A stretch of DNA of 64,000 nt from Brevibacillus reuszeri (lineage in GTDB: Bacteria > Bacillota > Bacilli > Brevibacillales > Brevibacillaceae): NCBI RefSeq assembly GCF_001187725.1, contig NZ_LGIQ01000009.1:1120547-1184546 (forward strand), written 5' to 3'. The notes under the pieces were generated by a model that made no database searches, had not been told where the DNA came from, and worked only from the letters and a program-made list of their open reading frames with translations. Below are positions 1 to 9,118 of the stretch, piece by piece (within the stretch, counting starts at the first letter, position 1; each line of letters opens with the position of its first letter). The translations under genes and the position numbers were made by a program.

Positions 1-1146
1 ATCCTGGTAGTTCATCAGCACGAAAGGATGGGTCGTATAGGCTCCCCATGAGTAGGCACCGCTCGTTTTCCCTGCATTTTCATATACGTCAATCCAGCCA
101 TTGCTGAAGCCCTCTTCCAAAATGCTGCCGTACTCTTCTCCAAGCGGGTGGAGAGCTTCCTTAATCGTTGATACTGCTTGATCATAGGGGATATTCATCT
201 CCACTTCAGGTACGATCGGAACATAGAGATCGTACATGTGGAGCTCATCTACACCAAGCAGCTTTTTGCGAAGCGCAATATAACGATGCATCAGTGGCAA
301 ATGCTCGCGAACCGTCGCAATCAAATTGTCGTACACAGACAAATCCACATTGTCAGCGAACAGCGCAGCATACAAAGCAGATGGATACTTACGTGTACGG
401 GCGTAGAAAACATCACCTTTGATCGCCGAGGTCAGCGACGCTGCAATTGTATTCCGGAATTTGCCGTATGTCTCGTACAATGCCTCAAATGCCTCTTTGC
501 GTACACGGCGATCCTTGCTCTCCATGAACTGTATATAACGGCCTTTCGTCAGCTCGACTTCTTCCCCATTCTCATCCGTAATCATCGGGAATTTCATATC
601 GGCATTGTTTAGCATCCCATAAATTTTGGACGGTGCTGAAGCAAGCTCACTCATGTTTGCAAGCAGCGCCTCTTCCTCCGAAGATAACGTATGTGGCTGA
701 AAACGCATGATTTCATCCAATAGAATGCGATAATGCGCAAGGCCCGCCTCCTCTTCGATCCACTTCTGTAGCTCATCATTGGAGATAGCAAGAATCTCCG
801 GCTGTATGTACGAAATAGCGCCGTATGCCTGTGTGCTCAGGCCTGTCGCACGATCGGTAAGCCCTTGATACGTGCTGTTGGCATTGTCCTCATCACGTCT
901 CATCCGTGCATATACGTATACCTGATCAAGGGTCTTGAGCAGCTCATCTTGCAGCGTCAACGCTTGTAGCAGGTTTTTACCCGATTGTCCCAGCGTACCT
1001 TTCAGTGCTGCTATTTGATCAGCGAGTTGCTTTCCTTTTTGAACGTCTTTTTCCCAATCAGCATCGCTTGGATAAATATCTTCCAAACGCCATTTGTATT
1101 CAGCGGGGACGTCACTGCGTTTAGGCAGTGTTTTGCTTTTGTTCAC
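1..1146 (-). CDS. pepF: Oligoendopeptidase F, N-terminal part (gene runs off the left edge)
   Basis: Cytoplasmic M3-family zinc peptidase that cleaves short oligopeptides. 382 codons are visible, opening MNKSKTLPKRSDVPAEYKW and ending in VLMNYQD at the window edge. The family is about 600 residues long, so the HExxH zinc site lies outside the window and cannot be checked. The N-terminal helical oligoendopeptidase F domain is complete, with recognisable stretches such as ESKDRRVRKEAFEALY. Two in-frame GTG codons are possible starts. I chose the one at 1146 because the Shine-Dalgarno AGGGAG sits 8 nt upstream, while for the GTG at 1155 it is too close. It is downstream of, and separated by a terminator from, the polysaccharide operon. 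Family assignment is confident; substrate is not known. Confidence 0.88.
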   Translation of the reverse strand, partial: MNKSKTLPKRSDVPAEYKWRLEDIYPSDADWEKDVQKGKQLADQIAALKGTLGQSGKNLLQALTLQDELLKTLDQVYVYARMRRDEDNANSTYQGLTDRATGLSTQAYGAISYIQPEILAISNDELQKWIEEEAGLAHYRILLDEIMRFQPHTLSSEEEALLANMSELASAPSKIYGMLNNADMKFPMITDENGEEVELTKGRYIQFMESKDRRVRKEAFEALYETYGKFRNTIAASLTSAIKGDVFYARTRKYPSALYAALFADNVDLSVYDNLIATVREHLPLMHRYIALRKKLLGVDELHMYDLYVPIVPEVEMNIPYDQAVSTIKEALHPLGEEYGSILEEGFSNGWIDVYENAGKTSGAYSWGAYTTHPFVLMNYQD

Positions 1147-1199
1147 CGTGATCACTCCCTCGGATTGATGTCTCCTATGGTCAAATCATCCATATTCTT

Positions 1200-1228
1200 A
1201 TCCTATCCTATTATGTTATTCGGTTCAA
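1200..1228 (-). promoter_or_regulatory. Possible sigma-A promoter of pepF
   Basis: On the minus strand TTGAAC (1228-1223) and TAGGAT (1205-1200) are separated by 17 nt, about 55 nt upstream of the pepF start. Moderate match to consensus; no experimental support. Confidence 0.35.
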
Positions 1229-1281
1229 ATGAGAAGAACATCTTTCTCGCAACGAATCATGGGGAGAGTAGCTTCCACAAG

Positions 1282-1318
1282 AAAAAAGCTGAGCTCTCCC
1301 TTTTGGAAAAGTCAGCTT
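1282..1318 (-). terminator. Rho-independent terminator after the polysaccharide operon
   Basis: On the minus strand the arms AAGCTGA and TCAGCTT enclose a loop and are followed by a T tract. The hairpin includes the stop codon of the UDP-glucose dehydrogenase gene, marking the end of the operon. Confidence 0.7.
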
Positions 1319-2598
1319 CTGCCTACGCCTGTATAGTGAAAGCCCGCTTCCCTCACTTCATTCATTGGCCATGCGTTGCGACCATCAAATAAGGCAGGCT
1401 GTGCCATGTTCGCATGAATTACACTCCAGGGAAGCTGGATACATTCCTTCCACTCCGTAATCAATAAAGCGGCATGGGCGCCCTTACAGGCTTCTTCCGG
1501 CGTATCGAAGTACGTAACCTCGGGATGCAGCTTTTGAACTGCTGGTGCTGCAATCGGATCATATGCGCGGATTTCCGCTCCGCTCTTTTTTAATTCCTCT
1601 ATAATCGTAAGTGACGGAGCTTCCCTTATGTCGTCCGTATCAGGCTTGAAGGCGAGCCCAAGCAAAGCGATTTGTTTATCTTTCAACTCAGGGATGTGTT
1701 TTCTCACCTGCTGCATAAACCAGACAGGCTGGGACCGATTAACTTCGCGAACTTTATCCAGCAGGCTTAAAGATACTCCCTTTTCTTGTGCAAGCTGGAG
1801 CAAGGCAATCGTGTCTTTGGGAAAACAGGAACCTCCGTAGCCTACACCTGCCCGTAAAAATTCGGGTCCAATCCTGCTGTCGAGTCCCATGCCCTGTGCC
1901 ACTGTCAAAATATCAGTTCCAAGCACAGTACTCAGCCGAGAAAGCTCGTTCATAAACGAAATCCGGGTTGCCAAGAAGGCGTTTGAAGCGTACTTGATCA
2001 GCTCTGCATTGGCTCTTGTCGTAATGACCCGTGGTGCAGCTACGCCTTCGTACAAACGCTCCATGACTGCTCTTGCTGCCTGATGATTCGCCCCGATTAC
2101 AATTCGCGACGGCTTTAACGCATCTGCAAGTGCATTTCCTTCTCGCAAAAATTCGGGATTTGACACGACAAAAAGGGATTGACCATCCTCTAATAATGCT
2201 GCAACCCGATCTCCTGTCCCGACAGGCACCGTGCTTTTAATGACAGCTGTACGTACCATTGGGTTGTTATTGTGCAGCACTCCTATGTCGGATATGGAAG
2301 CCAGTAAATAGGACAAATCAGCCGTCCCATCAGTAGCTTCCGGTGTTCCCACACAAACAAAGAGGACCTCGGAATCCTTGGCATCCTTTAGATCCGTGGA
2401 AAAGGTCAATATCCCTTGCTGCAGAACCTGAACGAGCGCCTTTTCAAGCCCCGGCTCGTAGATGGGTGACAATCCTTGCTTAAGCATTGCTATTTTTGCC
2501 TCGACGAGATCAATCCCCACAACCTCGTGACCATACATGGCCAGAGAGACCGCCGTCGTCAAGCCTACATATCCTGTACCGATAACGGCAACTTTCAT
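1312..2598 (-). CDS. ugd: UDP-glucose 6-dehydrogenase (YtcA/TuaD type)
   Basis: NAD-dependent oxidation of UDP-glucose to UDP-glucuronate, a precursor for acidic surface polysaccharide. It is 428 aa, the usual length. Seen: the N-terminal Rossmann motif GTGYVG at residues 7-12, STVPVG near 122, and the catalytic cysteine in GGSCFPKD at about residue 258. It is the last gene of the polysaccharide operon, 12 nt after a glycosyltransferase gene. From memory, B. subtilis YtcA is also about 428 aa and is encoded with an epimerase (YtcB) and a glycosyltransferase (YtcC) of the spore envelope. The same trio occurs here, so a role in spore-surface polysaccharide is likely but inferred. Confidence 0.93.
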   Translation of the reverse strand: MKVAVIGTGYVGLTTAVSLAMYGHEVVGIDLVEAKIAMLKQGLSPIYEPGLEKALVQVLQQGILTFSTDLKDAKDSEVLFVCVGTPEATDGTADLSYLLASISDIGVLHNNNPMVRTAVIKSTVPVGTGDRVAALLEDGQSLFVVSNPEFLREGNALADALKPSRIVIGANHQAARAVMERLYEGVAAPRVITTRANAELIKYASNAFLATRISFMNELSRLSTVLGTDILTVAQGMGLDSRIGPEFLRAGVGYGGSCFPKDTIALLQLAQEKGVSLSLLDKVREVNRSQPVWFMQQVRKHIPELKDKQIALLGLAFKPDTDDIREAPSLTIIEELKKSGAEIRAYDPIAAPAVQKLHPEVTYFDTPEEACKGAHAALLITEWKECIQLPWSVIHANMAQPALFDGRNAWPMNEVREAGFHYTGVGRS

Positions 2599-2610
2599 TG
2601 TTTCACCCCA

Positions 2611-3684
2611 TCATTTTTTCATCACGCGCAAGTACAACTCTTCCAGCTTGGCTCGCTGCTTGTTAATATCGTGGTTTCGTTCCACTTTCTCTCTCGCGCG
2701 TGCGACGACTTCTGCCCATTCATGTCTCTGTGACAGGACATGGCTAATCATTTTCGCCAATTTGGTAGGGGATCGCTCGGGAACCAGGTATCCCGTCTGC
2801 TTGTTTTCCACCAATTCGGGAATGCCGGAATGATAAGTAGAAATGACAGGACGTCCAGAAGCCATCGCTTCCATCAACACATTCGGAATGCCTTCCTGAT
2901 CGCCATTTCTTGCAGTCTTGCAAGCAATGACGAACACATGACATCTCGCCAGCTCACTCTGCACATCCCGATGCGGCAAAGCGCCCTTGAAGACAACCCG
3001 CTTGCCCAGCTTGTATTTTTTAACGAGGCGCTTCAATCTTTTTTTCTGATCACCCTCACCGACGATGATCAATTTTGCATGCGGATGCGACCTGTGAACG
3101 GTAGAAAACGCCTTGATTAACGTATCCATCCCCTTTTTCTCCGTCAATCTGCCAACACTGAGTAGCCGAAATTCCCCATTCTCAACCGGCTGTACTGGCA
3201 GCATTGGAAATTTGCGCAAATCTATGCCCGAGCGAACAAGCGTGATTTTTTTTGCTGAGCAGCCGAGTCGTATGAGCCTTTTTTTCATATGGTTGCTTAC
3301 GACTGTGAAGGCTTTTCCCCGTCGAAATAGACGCTTCAACGCTCGTCGGTAGCCGGGATTTTCCCTGACACGCTTGGTCGCATCAAATCCATGAAAGGAT
3401 GTAATCAGTGGCAGCTTTGCTTTTCTTGCGTGCGGCAGCATTTCCAGACCAGCCGGCCCAAAGCGGGCATGCACGCATTTGATTTTTTTGTGCTTCAACC
3501 ATGTGGAGAGGCCGGTCATACGCTTGCGCACATAGACCGGCGAGTAAGGAAACTGTTTTCGGTTAAATGGACGTTGTCTCGTCAGCACCATCGTTTTGAC
3601 CTGATGATGTCCGATCAATTGTTCGTAGATAAAGGTTTCGCTCTTAGGGAGAAACTTTCTTCGATAAACGAGGACCCGATGCAT
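2611..3684 (-). CDS. Family 4 glycosyltransferase (GT-B fold)
   Basis: Cytoplasmic transferase moving a sugar from an activated donor onto a polysaccharide or protein acceptor; donor and acceptor cannot be read from sequence. It is 357 aa. The C-terminal half carries the donor-binding region: LLSVGRLTEKKGMDTLI at about residue 195 and the E-x7-E signature EGIPNVLMEAMASG near 275. The N-terminal acceptor half is basic. It lies between the dehydrogenase and the epimerase genes, matching the position expected for a YtcC-like enzyme, but I cannot confirm orthology. Confidence 0.85.
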   Translation of the reverse strand: MHRVLVYRRKFLPKSETFIYEQLIGHHQVKTMVLTRQRPFNRKQFPYSPVYVRKRMTGLSTWLKHKKIKCVHARFGPAGLEMLPHARKAKLPLITSFHGFDATKRVRENPGYRRALKRLFRRGKAFTVVSNHMKKRLIRLGCSAKKITLVRSGIDLRKFPMLPVQPVENGEFRLLSVGRLTEKKGMDTLIKAFSTVHRSHPHAKLIIVGEGDQKKRLKRLVKKYKLGKRVVFKGALPHRDVQSELARCHVFVIACKTARNGDQEGIPNVLMEAMASGRPVISTYHSGIPELVENKQTGYLVPERSPTKLAKMISHVLSQRHEWAEVVARAREKVERNHDINKQRAKLEELYLRVMKK

Positions 3685-3705
3685 AGGGCTGTCCTCCTGT
3701 ATGTG

Positions 3706-4659
3706 TCATGATCCCTTTCCTTGCGAACGTATATCGGCTAATTGTTGACGCAATCCGTCTTCCAGCGAAACCTGTGGATGGTAACCCAAGCGAGTTTGAG
3801 CGAGGGTGATATCTGCACAAGTACGCTGCGAATCGCCGACAGGACCTGTCTGATAAACAATTTGTGGAGTAATGTTCAGCAAGCCACCCATGATGCCAAG
3901 AACGTCAATGAGCTTTATTTCACGATCGCCACCGACGTTGAATATGTCTCCGGGCGCTGCATGTTTTGCAGCAAGCAAATTGGCTTCAACTGCATCGGTT
4001 ACATAGGTGAAATCTCTGCTTTGCTGACCGTCCCCAAACACCGACACCGCTTCCCCCTTCAGCATCTTTCGGAAAAAAAGGTGAAAGGCCATATCTGGTC
4101 GTTGTCTGGGTCCATAGACCGTGAAGTACCGCAGCATTGTGACAGGTAAACCAAACGCTTTTACGTAAACCAGACAAATTTGTTCCATGGCTTCCTTTGT
4201 CATACCATATGGGGAAACAGGACGTAACGGGGCATTCTCATTTGTAAAGGTGCCCTGCATCGTCCCGTAGACGGAAGAGGAGGAGGAAACCACGACAACT
4301 GGCGGTTTAGGCAACTGCGCACATGCCTCCAGCAAAAACTGTGTTGCCAATATATTATGGCTGACATAGTCAGTAAAAGCCTTCCCCCAGCTATTTCGAA
4401 CACCTGGAAGGGCGGCAAGATGATAGACGACATCCACACCATCCAGCCAATCCTTCCAGCGCTGTGCTTGTAGCATCGTCGAGTGAAAGGTAAAGGCGGG
4501 CCGATTCCCGATCTCTGCCAAATTTCGAAGCTTTGCAGCCACATCGTAATTGTCTACAAACCCATCAATCCCGATGACTGTTACTCCGTCATTTAACAAG
4601 CGCTGAGTCAAATGAGACCCGATAAAACCGGCACAACCGGTAACAAGCGCTTTTGTCAT
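3706..4659 (-). CDS. ytcB: NAD-dependent nucleotide-sugar epimerase, YtcB-like
   Basis: Extended short-chain dehydrogenase that epimerises a UDP-sugar. It is 317 aa. Seen: the NAD-binding GCAGFIGS motif at residues 8-15, a serine cluster near 125-130, and the catalytic pair Y151/K155 (YGMTK). Stretches PGVRNSWGK and LRYFTVYGPRQRPDMAFH match what I remember of B. subtilis YtcB, a spore-envelope enzyme. With UDP-glucose dehydrogenase two genes away it could act on UDP-glucose or UDP-glucuronate. The start overlaps the end of the family 2 glycosyltransferase gene by 4 nt, so translation is probably coupled. Confidence 0.85.
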   Translation of the reverse strand: MTKALVTGCAGFIGSHLTQRLLNDGVTVIGIDGFVDNYDVAAKLRNLAEIGNRPAFTFHSTMLQAQRWKDWLDGVDVVYHLAALPGVRNSWGKAFTDYVSHNILATQFLLEACAQLPKPPVVVVSSSSSVYGTMQGTFTNENAPLRPVSPYGMTKEAMEQICLVYVKAFGLPVTMLRYFTVYGPRQRPDMAFHLFFRKMLKGEAVSVFGDGQQSRDFTYVTDAVEANLLAAKHAAPGDIFNVGGDREIKLIDVLGIMGGLLNITPQIVYQTGPVGDSQRTCADITLAQTRLGYHPQVSLEDGLRQQLADIRSQGKGS

Positions 4660-5459
4660 CGACGTCGCCGCCTCACTTTCTTCAGCCGTTTGATCACGAG
4701 ATAACCATCCCTATATCCGTAAACGGCTTTGTACTTTTTCCCCCACCGTTTCAAATAATACTTGAACGTCTTTTTCCGGAGGTGGTTCCGTCTACGCTTC
4801 ATTTTGTTGTCAGTCAGCTGACCACGATGCTTGGTCCGGTTATACAGTTTGCGATTAATGAATCTGACTCGGTATTTTTCAATCAAGCGCAAGATGATGC
4901 GTCTGTCCTCCATAATTCTGCCTTCGTATTTATCAGAGGTATCCCAGCCGCCAACTTCACGGAGAGCGGCAACTCGATAGCAACGAGGAGCAACCATCCA
5001 GCGGTTGTACTTCAAAAACTGGTACTTGTTGCGGAAGTGTTTATGTTTAACGAGAAACGGTTTGTAGTACTTTCCCCGTCGTACCCTCCAGATTTTTATA
5101 TTTCCATAGAACAAGGCTGTGCTTTTTTTACTCTTATTGATGTACTTCTTTAAAACAGCCAATGTTCGCTTTGGCAACCAATCATCGGAGTCCAGCTGAA
5201 CGAGGTAAGGCGTATCTACCATCGACAATGCCTGGTTCATCACTTTGGATATCCCGGCATTTTTCTCCATGCGGTAGTACATGATGTTGGGATGATAGAG
5301 ATACTTTTCTATCTTCTTTCTCGTCCGGTCTGTCGAGGCATCATCCATGATCAAGAGCTTCCAGTCTTTACAAGTTTGGTTCAGTACACTTCTGACTGCT
5401 TTTCTAATGAACGAGGCACGATTGTACGCGGGAATGACAACGGTAAAGGTCGGAATCAT
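4656..5459 (-). CDS. Family 2 glycosyltransferase (GT-A fold) with very basic C terminus
   Basis: Inverting nucleotide-sugar transferase. It is 267 aa. The N terminus has the family signature VVIPAYNRASFIRKAV, and the metal/donor site DSDDW lies near residue 92. The C-terminal 50 residues are strongly basic and end in five arginines, which may hold the enzyme at the membrane or on an acidic polymer. It overlaps both neighbours by 4 nt (epimerase downstream, nucleotidyltransferase upstream), typical of a tightly coupled operon. Sugar specificity is unknown. Confidence 0.87.
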   Translation of the reverse strand: MIPTFTVVIPAYNRASFIRKAVRSVLNQTCKDWKLLIMDDASTDRTRKKIEKYLYHPNIMYYRMEKNAGISKVMNQALSMVDTPYLVQLDSDDWLPKRTLAVLKKYINKSKKSTALFYGNIKIWRVRRGKYYKPFLVKHKHFRNKYQFLKYNRWMVAPRCYRVAALREVGGWDTSDKYEGRIMEDRRIILRLIEKYRVRFINRKLYNRTKHRGQLTDNKMKRRRNHLRKKTFKYYLKRWGKKYKAVYGYRDGYLVIKRLKKVRRRRR

Positions 5460-6502
5460 GGCTCCTCCCTCTTCACTGCCGGAATGCGAATTGATGACTT
5501 GTCACTTAAGATGAATACACCACTGTTATCTGTAGAATGGCCCTCTAAATGCGAGGAGCGCCCGAATACACTATCAGTTACTTTCCAGGTAACATCCTGC
5601 AACAAGCTGTTCTCAAGAAGAATGCTGTTCTCAATGTGTGTACAATTTTTGAGATGAACACCGTCTTGAATCGAAACATATGGTCCTAATCGGCAATTTT
5701 CAATCTTGCATCCTTTTCCAATCAAGACTGGACCGACAATGTCACAATTTACCACACTGGTTTCATCGCCAACCTGATGAGTCACGCCTAAATCGCGTGT
5801 CAACATCCAGCGGTTAGCCTCCAGCCAACGGTCAATGGTCCCCACATCCGAATACTTGCCACTTGTAACGGCATAATCAACATGAAAACCTCGATTAATC
5901 AAGGACTGAATCGCATCCGTGATCTCATATTCACCACGGCTGGATGGCTGGAGTGTAGCAATCGACTCAAAAATGGGTTTGGTAAACAGGTATGCGCCAA
6001 TAACCGCTAGATTGCTCTTTGGCTGACGGGGTTTTTCCTCTACTGAGACCAGACGCCCTTCCTGTACTTCGGCGATCCCATAATCCTGTGGTCTCTCCAC
6101 TTCACTTAGCATCACAACGCCGTCTGAATTTTCTTCGGAAAATGCACGCTTCAGCCCGTGCAGCGAATCCATCAACAAGTTATCACCAAGTAACAAGATA
6201 AACGGTTCGTCTTGCAAGAACGGTTGCGCTAATTGGACGGCATGAGCTATTCCCAGCGGTTCTTCCTGCTCTATAAACGTAATAGCAGCTCCGAATTGAC
6301 TGCCATCACCTACGAGTGGAGGAATCTGCACTTGAGAAGGGTGAATGACGATCCCGATGTCATGGACACCCACTTCACGCAATTTGCGAATGCAATAGTG
6401 TAATACCGGATGATTGGCCACAGGGAGGAGGGTTTTCGGTTGCGAATAGGAGAAGGGGTGCAGTCGCGTACCACGTCCAGCACACAAGATTAACCCTTTC
6501 AC
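5456..6502 (-). CDS. Sugar-1-phosphate nucleotidyltransferase, long RmlA-type
   Basis: Makes an NDP-sugar from NTP and a sugar 1-phosphate; by family most likely dTDP-glucose or UDP-glucose. It is 348 aa. Seen: the nucleotide-binding loop LCAGRGTRLHP at residues 6-16, the catalytic-aspartate stretch LLGDNLLMDS near 103, and a C-terminal left-handed beta-helix of hexapeptide repeats (GPVLIGKGCKI onward), which places it with the long-form thymidylyltransferases. The frame is open to 6604, but the GTG at 6502 has GGGGAG 8 nt upstream and begins exactly at the conserved fold, so it is taken as the start. It probably supplies a donor for the neighbouring transferases. Confidence 0.86.
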   Translation of the reverse strand: MKGLILCAGRGTRLHPFSYSQPKTLLPVANHPVLHYCIRKLREVGVHDIGIVIHPSQVQIPPLVGDGSQFGAAITFIEQEEPLGIAHAVQLAQPFLQDEPFILLLGDNLLMDSLHGLKRAFSEENSDGVVMLSEVERPQDYGIAEVQEGRLVSVEEKPRQPKSNLAVIGAYLFTKPIFESIATLQPSSRGEYEITDAIQSLINRGFHVDYAVTSGKYSDVGTIDRWLEANRWMLTRDLGVTHQVGDETSVVNCDIVGPVLIGKGCKIENCRLGPYVSIQDGVHLKNCTHIENSILLENSLLQDVTWKVTDSVFGRSSHLEGHSTDNSGVFILSDKSSIRIPAVKREEP

Positions 6503-6624
6503 AAGTATCACTCCCCAGTTGTGCTCTGCGATACTTATAAGGTATGCGTTTCTTGATAGCTGGACAGGGCAGACGTCCACATAGGAGTAAGAAAGGGCAA
6601 CCACCTATAGGCCAAAAAATTTTT

Positions 6625-7803
6625 TCATCCCGTTTTCTGAAGTGGTTGTTTACCCGCCTCGCGTTTGGCAACTGCATTTTCAAATACTTTTAGATAGCCC
6701 TGAGCGGTCGCGTACCAGGAAAACTGCTTGGCTCGCATCAGTGCCTGTTTTCCCATTTCCGTACGAATATGCGGAGCGCTCCATAATAGCTCCCAGATAA
6801 TTGGCAGCTCCTTGCTCCACTCTTTTGGAGGGATAATAAAACCGCTTCCTTGGTGGGTCACAACCTCCTTGATCCCCCCACGCGGCGTAGAAATTACAGG
6901 CTTACCTGATGCCATTGCCTCCAGGTTTACTCGACAAAAGGCTTCTTTCCATACGGAGGGAGTCGCAACGATATCCCCGAGTTGATAGTAGAGTGGCATT
7001 TTTACACTCGGAACAAAATTGACGAACTTGACCTTGTTTCCAAGTGGTTCTGACAGCCTTTTCAGTTCTTTCACGTAGGGATTGAGCCGATTGCTTCCAT
7101 ACCCGGTTCCACCGACGATAACCAAGCGAGCCAGTGGGTCCTTCTCGCTCACGTGCCGAAAAGCCTTTAACAGGACGTGAACACCTTTACCTCGCATCAA
7201 CCTCCCCGCGTAAAAGAGAATACGGTGATCTTCCTTAAGCCCAATTTGCTTGCGCAACTTTTTGATGGAGGAATGCAGCTTTGCCTCCTGATAAGGGGAC
7301 ACATCGACACCAAGATGAACAGCGTGGATTTTGTGACCAGGAATGTGGTTTGTTCTCATAAAATGTCGGCGTAAAAATTCACTATTCGTAATAAAACCAG
7401 ATGCCAGCCGAACGACTTTTTTCATTTTTGCCTTGCTGATCATTGCGGTAGAGCCATACACATGTGAGTGCATGTTCACAAAAACCGGGATTTTAGGAAA
7501 ATGACGCTTGAGCGCAAGCACATACGTCGGTCTATTCTCCACCAGGATGACATCTGGCTTATGCTTGCGTATGTGCTTGATAATTTTTTGCAAATACGGA
7601 GTCGGTCCCTTATAGGCATAGCGAATAAATTCACGATTTTCTTCTACTGACGACTTTGGATAGGTGGCACATTTGCGGGTATAGATCGTCACCTGGTGCT
7701 CGGGGTCAATCATCTTGGTCACTTCGTCAATATCGTGCTCCACCGAGCTGCCATTGACTGGTGGCACCGAGAAAGGCCCAGGACTAATTATGGCGATGTT
7801 CAT
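6625..7803 (-). CDS. Family 4 glycosyltransferase, CotSA-like
   Basis: GT-B transferase of 392 aa, opening MNIAIISPGPFSVPPVNGSS, with a glycine-rich acceptor loop near residue 15, HSHVYGSTAM near 113, the donor-site FYAGRLMRGKGVHVLL near 215 and E-x7-E (EAFCRVNLEAMASGKPV) near 305. Overall organisation resembles B. subtilis spore coat protein CotSA, a glycosyltransferase-like coat protein; this is a recollection, not an alignment. Its start overlaps the end of the preceding coiled-coil gene by 20 nt. Likely acts in the mother cell on spore-surface glycans. Confidence 0.8.
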   Translation of the reverse strand: MNIAIISPGPFSVPPVNGSSVEHDIDEVTKMIDPEHQVTIYTRKCATYPKSSVEENREFIRYAYKGPTPYLQKIIKHIRKHKPDVILVENRPTYVLALKRHFPKIPVFVNMHSHVYGSTAMISKAKMKKVVRLASGFITNSEFLRRHFMRTNHIPGHKIHAVHLGVDVSPYQEAKLHSSIKKLRKQIGLKEDHRILFYAGRLMRGKGVHVLLKAFRHVSEKDPLARLVIVGGTGYGSNRLNPYVKELKRLSEPLGNKVKFVNFVPSVKMPLYYQLGDIVATPSVWKEAFCRVNLEAMASGKPVISTPRGGIKEVVTHQGSGFIIPPKEWSKELPIIWELLWSAPHIRTEMGKQALMRAKQFSWYATAQGYLKVFENAVAKREAGKQPLQKTG

Positions 7804-8221
7804 TCCGCTCGATCTCCCACTCCTTTTTTAGGGAAAGGACCACCTGATACAGATATTGCATTTCTTTTTTCTGACTTTCCTCAGCTTCCTTCCAGCGTTT
7901 CTCCCACGCTGCCACTTCCTCTTTTAAGGTAGCGACTTCCTGCTCCAAGCTTCTCAGCTCGTCGCTCGTTGCGACATCCGTCTCTCGCATAATGATTTCA
8001 AAAGTTGGCTCTAGCACCAATTCAGGTTTTGGACTAGGTGCTGCTGTCTCTTCATTGACGGCTTCGTCATTCCCGTTTAGCTTTATCTCCTCTTCTGCCT
8101 TTGCTGCTGGCTCTACTGGCTTCACGATTGAAATCCGCTCTACTGCTTCATCCACTACATAATTGCCGGAGAAAACACCAGGCGTCACCCAGTGAGGCAG
8201 ATCTTTTTTTCGTTTTTCCAC
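7784..8221 (-). CDS. Hypothetical coiled-coil protein, first gene of the polysaccharide operon
   Basis: I do not recognise a family. It is 145 aa: a short basic head (MEKRKKDLPHWVTPGVFSG), a Pro/Ala/Glu-rich middle, and from about residue 80 a strongly predicted coiled coil (heptads in SLEQEVATLKEEVAAWEKRW). There is no signal peptide or membrane segment. The start is GTG at 8221 with AGGAGG 10 nt upstream. As the first gene behind a sigma-K-like promoter and overlapping a CotSA-like gene, it could be a scaffold that localises the glycosyltransferases to the forespore surface; this is speculation from context. Confidence 0.7.
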   Translation of the reverse strand: MEKRKKDLPHWVTPGVFSGNYVVDEAVERISIVKPVEPAAKAEEEIKLNGNDEAVNEETAAPSPKPELVLEPTFEIIMRETDVATSDELRSLEQEVATLKEEVAAWEKRWKEAEESQKKEMQYLYQVVLSLKKEWEIERNEHRHN

Positions 8222-8256
8222 AAGACATTCGCCTCCTGCAACTTACATCTACGTAA

Positions 8257-8284
8257 TATGGTATGACAGTCGCGGAGAATGGGT
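8257..8284 (-). promoter_or_regulatory. Sigma-K-like promoter of the polysaccharide operon
   Basis: On the minus strand CATACCATA (8265-8257) fits the -10 pattern CATANNNTA, and an AC dinucleotide (8284-8283) lies 17 nt upstream, as in mother-cell sigma-K promoters. It is about 35 nt upstream of the first gene. Short degenerate motifs occur by chance, so this is supportive only together with the ytc/cotSA-like gene content. Confidence 0.4.
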
Positions 8285-8326
8285 ACGGGGAATGGAAGCT
8301 TCTTACAAAAACCTCTATGGAAACAT

Positions 8327-8363
8327 AAAAAAACCGCCTTGATTGGCTTCAATCAAAGCGGTT
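8327..8363 (-). terminator. Terminator of the asnS-dnaD unit
   Basis: Minus-strand stem AACCGCTTTGATTG / CAATCAAGGCGGTT with a four-base loop, followed by seven Ts. The dnaD stop codon lies inside the 5' arm. Confidence 0.9.
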
Positions 8364-9051
8364 GCCGATAATCTCTTGCACTATTCGATTGCCTGCGGAA
8401 ATTCAGGCTGTACAAGCGAGCTTGCTCTACGCTGGTAATTTGTTGCTTTTGCCACTCCAGCAATATCCGGTCGATATAGCGGATGTGCAATTTTCCTACG
8501 GTTGCAGCTTCTCGAAGTGCTGTCAAAATTAGCTCTTCTTGATAGCCATCCTGCTCAGTCCACATATGAATGCTTTCCAGCTCGAATGGCGACAGTGGAC
8601 GACCAAATGCTTGCTCAAAACGCGAGTAAATGGCAACCGGCTCCACATCTAAAGATGCAGCTGTCTCCAGATAAGGCTCCAGAAGTGGCTCAGATGCACG
8701 CGTGTCTGTTTGCTGCTCGCGCCAGGTCTGATACAGCTTTTTGTACAAAGGAGTCAAATTGTATTGCTCATGTCGCATCCCGGACTGCGGATCGACAAAT
8801 TCATCAATGCTTAACCAATCTTCCTTAAGGAGCTTTTGCAACGACTGAATCAGTCTCATGCTGGACATGGACATCCGCTCCTCCAGCTCGGTAAGGGTAG
8901 GAAAACGATTCCCTTCCTGTTGAAAGGAGAGCAGCTGGATGAGCAGCATCATCTCGTCATCAGCCAACGACATCCGTTTATACATTTTGAGTAAGAGATT
9001 GGATACGGATGTTGCACCTTCTTGCAACAATCGTAAAATATGGGAATCCAT
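8353..9051 (-). CDS. dnaD: DNA replication initiation protein DnaD
   Basis: Primosomal DNA-remodelling protein that helps load the replicative helicase at oriC and restart sites. It is 232 aa. An N-terminal winged-helix domain covers about residues 20-110 (EERMSMSSMRLIQSLQKLL), and the C-terminal DDBH2 helical domain (FGRPLSPFELESIHMW) covers about 140-215. The start has AGAGGTGA 9 nt upstream. It follows asnS as in B. subtilis. The usual B. subtilis neighbour nth was not seen here, since the operon ends with a terminator after dnaD. Confidence 0.9.
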   Translation of the reverse strand: MDSHILRLLQEGATSVSNLLLKMYKRMSLADDEMMLLIQLLSFQQEGNRFPTLTELEERMSMSSMRLIQSLQKLLKEDWLSIDEFVDPQSGMRHEQYNLTPLYKKLYQTWREQQTDTRASEPLLEPYLETAASLDVEPVAIYSRFEQAFGRPLSPFELESIHMWTEQDGYQEELILTALREAATVGKLHIRYIDRILLEWQKQQITSVEQARLYSLNFRRQSNSARDYRQPL

Positions 9052-9118
9052 AACGCATGTTCACCTCTGAGTTGGAATGGCAAGGAAGTGCGAAAGACGC
9101 GCTGTACAAACAATAGGA

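Noticed and set aside
6503..6604. N-terminal extension of the nucleotidyltransferase
   Set aside because: A GTG with a well-placed ribosome site begins exactly at the conserved fold; the extension has none.
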